DNA from: a virus
Strand: one strand, 5' to 3'
Length of the DNA: 44,696 nt
IMG/VR virus record: IMGVR_UViG_3300012000_000037
Location: 1 to 44,696 of that record
Part shown: one piece after another, positions 43,730 to 44,696 of the stretch
Layout of the letters: every line of letters starts with the position of its first letter
How positions within the stretch are numbered: the stretch's first letter is position 1
Program-made: the position numbers and the translations under genes
Notes under the pieces: model-generated
What the model was told of the DNA's origin: nothing
Database searches by the model: none
The model's input: the letters and a program-made list of their open reading frames with translations, nothing else

Positions 43730-43919
43730 TGGTTTCTAGTTCAGCAGCGATGGAGCGGATCTCATTAACGTGCCAGTGCTTCGCGGAGCCCGCTTGATCT
43801 GCTAGAGCGCGGAGGGCGGCGGCAAGAGCGGGAAGATCTGCGGGAGTTTCGTCCATTTCAGAATGATCAAGGTATGCAGCCCAAACCGCCTGCGCGGCGG
43901 GAGAGAGGGGATTGCTCAT
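43722..43919 (-). CDS. IAAELE-family protein, 65 aa
   Basis: SNPLSPAAQAVWAAYLDH, ALAAALRALADQAG and EIRSIAAELE: the clearest version of the family pattern in this window. GC-rich codon use. Function unknown; I associate it with cyanobacterial and cyanophage genomes. Confidence 0.78.
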   Translation of the reverse strand: MSNPLSPAAQAVWAAYLDHSEMDETPADLPALAAALRALADQAGSAKHWHVNEIRSIAAELETND

Positions 43920-43927
43920 CGGTGTGT

Positions 43928-44173
43928 TTAAACAGTGCAATACGTAAGTTTTGACCATCTGAAAGTCCCCCACGAATTTTCGGAGGGATCAGAGTTAGTC
44001 CAACACACAGAACCAATACACCCACAACCATCATCAATGTGCATCGATGGCCAGCGAGGTAACTGATCTGGCCTGTATGCTATAATTCTTCTTGACATGC
44101 GGGAAATAATCATTGGCCATTGGTGCGAGAAAAACAGAATCCCAATCATCGGGTGGTTGTCATTCGTTGTCAT
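43928..44173 (-). CDS. Hypothetical protein, 81 aa
   Basis: From the ATG at 44173, overlapping the next gene's end by 14 bases. MIGILFFSHQWPMIISRMSRR, then IDDGCGCIGSVCWTNS with clustered Cys. Not recognised; a frame like this could be a shadow, so confidence is moderate. Confidence 0.5.
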   Translation of the reverse strand: MTTNDNHPMIGILFFSHQWPMIISRMSRRIIAYRPDQLPRWPSMHIDDGCGCIGSVCWTNSDPSENSWGTFRWSKLTYCTV

Positions 44174-44396
44174 CTTCCTGATCCGAGGGAAACAATCTCC
44201 GTTCAATACACTTGTCGATTTCTACAGGGGTTGTTTCTGTTGATTGGTAACGTCCCCAAACAACCCAGCTAAGCCTTGATGGAGCAGAGGGAACATGGGT
44301 TACGGAGAAAACATAACAAGAGGCATCCTCCATGCCCTGTGCAGTCATTAGGGCGAAGAAGTCATCTTGTGCATGTCGGCAAATGATCTCAGGCAT
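44160..44396 (-). CDS. Hypothetical protein, 78 aa
   Basis: The ATG at 44396 overlaps the stop of the next gene upstream. Strands and a helix (YVFSVTHVPSAPSRLSWVVWGRY) end with an acidic tail. Not recognised. Confidence 0.6.
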   Translation of the reverse strand: MPEIICRHAQDDFFALMTAQGMEDASCYVFSVTHVPSAPSRLSWVVWGRYQSTETTPVEIDKCIERRLFPSDQEDDNE

Positions 44397-44696
44397 CGGT
44401 CCCCTCCTGCGGCAAGGGCAGCAAGGTGAAGTGGGTGTGATAGCCAGGCCAGTCCGTGTCAAGCGGCGAGCCCACATAGGGTGGTTCTTCGATGGGGAAG
44501 CGCCACCACAGGACGTTCCCAATATCCCCGTGCCATTCGATCACCGACACCGGCTCGACGGCAGGGTGGCCTGCGAGTTGCAGAACAGCACGAGCCTTCC
44601 GAATCTCTAGTACCCTGGAGTATTCAATGGCACTGAGATTCTGGGCTTCAGGATGAATCGGAGGAAATGAGGCCACCACCTGATCTTGAATGGCCA
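44389..44696 (-). CDS. Hypothetical phage protein, N-terminus possibly outside window
   Basis: GDIGNVLWWRFPIEEPPYVGSPLD, then WPGYHTHFTLLPLP, matches a recurring small domain of Synechococcus phages (WWxFPIxEPPYVGSPLDxDWPGYxTHxT). The frame is open to the right edge; a GTG at 44679 would give 96 residues. Function unknown. Confidence 0.65.
   Translation of the reverse strand, partial: AIQDQVVASFPPIHPEAQNLSAIEYSRVLEIRKARAVLQLAGHPAVEPVSVIEWHGDIGNVLWWRFPIEEPPYVGSPLDTDWPGYHTHFTLLPLPQEGTDA

Noticed and set aside
1-44696. Many long plus-strand frames antiparallel to the minus-strand genes
   Set aside because: They lie opposite genes with recognisable motifs, lack Shine-Dalgarno sites and have no family features. 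Only the tyrosine phosphatase at 8739 and, weakly, the frame at 42418 look real.
1-44696. CRISPR array, insertion sequence or integrase
   Set aside because: No regularly spaced direct repeats, transposase or integrase-like frame was seen.

Overview
This window looks like part of a large tailed-phage genome, most likely a cyanophage of the T4-like or jumbo type. Almost every gene lies on the minus strand in tightly packed, overlapping operons. There are no host housekeeping genes. The set includes a phage-type topoisomerase A subunit, a 5'-3' exonuclease, lysozyme, a polynucleotide kinase, an RNA ligase, two tRNAs without encoded CCA, four metallophosphatases and many very small proteins. The cyanobacterial link is inferred from three things: a TIGR03792-like gene (a family described mainly from cyanobacteria), two HIP1 octamers (GCGATCGC) in the right arm, and the tandem small-gene families of the right arm, which resemble families I associate with Synechococcus and its phages. 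The host is not proven.

Layout. 1-5.3 kb: topoisomerase A subunit, a HigA-like antitoxin, a P-loop ATPase and a metallophosphatase. 5.3-14.8 kb: a candidate DNA base-hypermodification locus. It holds a P-loop base kinase, a GT4 glycosyltransferase, an amino acid:DNA transferase-like protein, an amidoligase, a class II glutaminase, an ATP-grasp ligase and two tandem TET/JBP-like Fe(II)/2-oxoglutarate dioxygenases. A lone plus-strand low-molecular-weight tyrosine phosphatase interrupts it. 14.9-28 kb: replication and nucleic-acid repair genes (SprT-like protease, HAD phosphatase, FEN-type nuclease, Ser/Thr-type phosphatase, polynucleotide kinase, two tRNAs, macro domain, RNA ligase), plus lysozyme, a DUF932 protein and a cytidylyltransferase-fold enzyme. 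28-34 kb: small AT-rich hypothetical genes, many coupled through ATGA or TGATG overlaps, with a second cytidylyltransferase, DUF4326 and a fourth metallophosphatase. 34-44.7 kb: an accessory arm with adjacent Tad2-like and Acb2-like cyclic-nucleotide sponges, four members of an AQWGA family, several members of an IAAELE-tailed family, and a WDGH protein.

Regulation is the clearest structural signal outside coding sequence. Twelve minus-strand promoters, one of them degenerate, share a palindrome (TTCGGTTAACCGAA-like) abutting a CTTTAC -35 box, with a spacer of 18 bp (17 at the tRNA promoter) before a TATAAT-like -10. At five of them exactly six bases separate the -10 from the ATG, which predicts leaderless mRNAs. 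This looks like one phage regulon controlled by an unidentified dyad-binding activator or repressor.

How the genes may work together: the modification locus may protect the phage genome from nucleases. The kinase, phosphatase, ligase and tRNA genes fit repair of tRNAs cut by host anticodon nucleases. The Tad2/Acb2 pair fits sequestration of Thoeris and CBASS signals. These roles are inferred from family resemblance read by eye; no database search was run.
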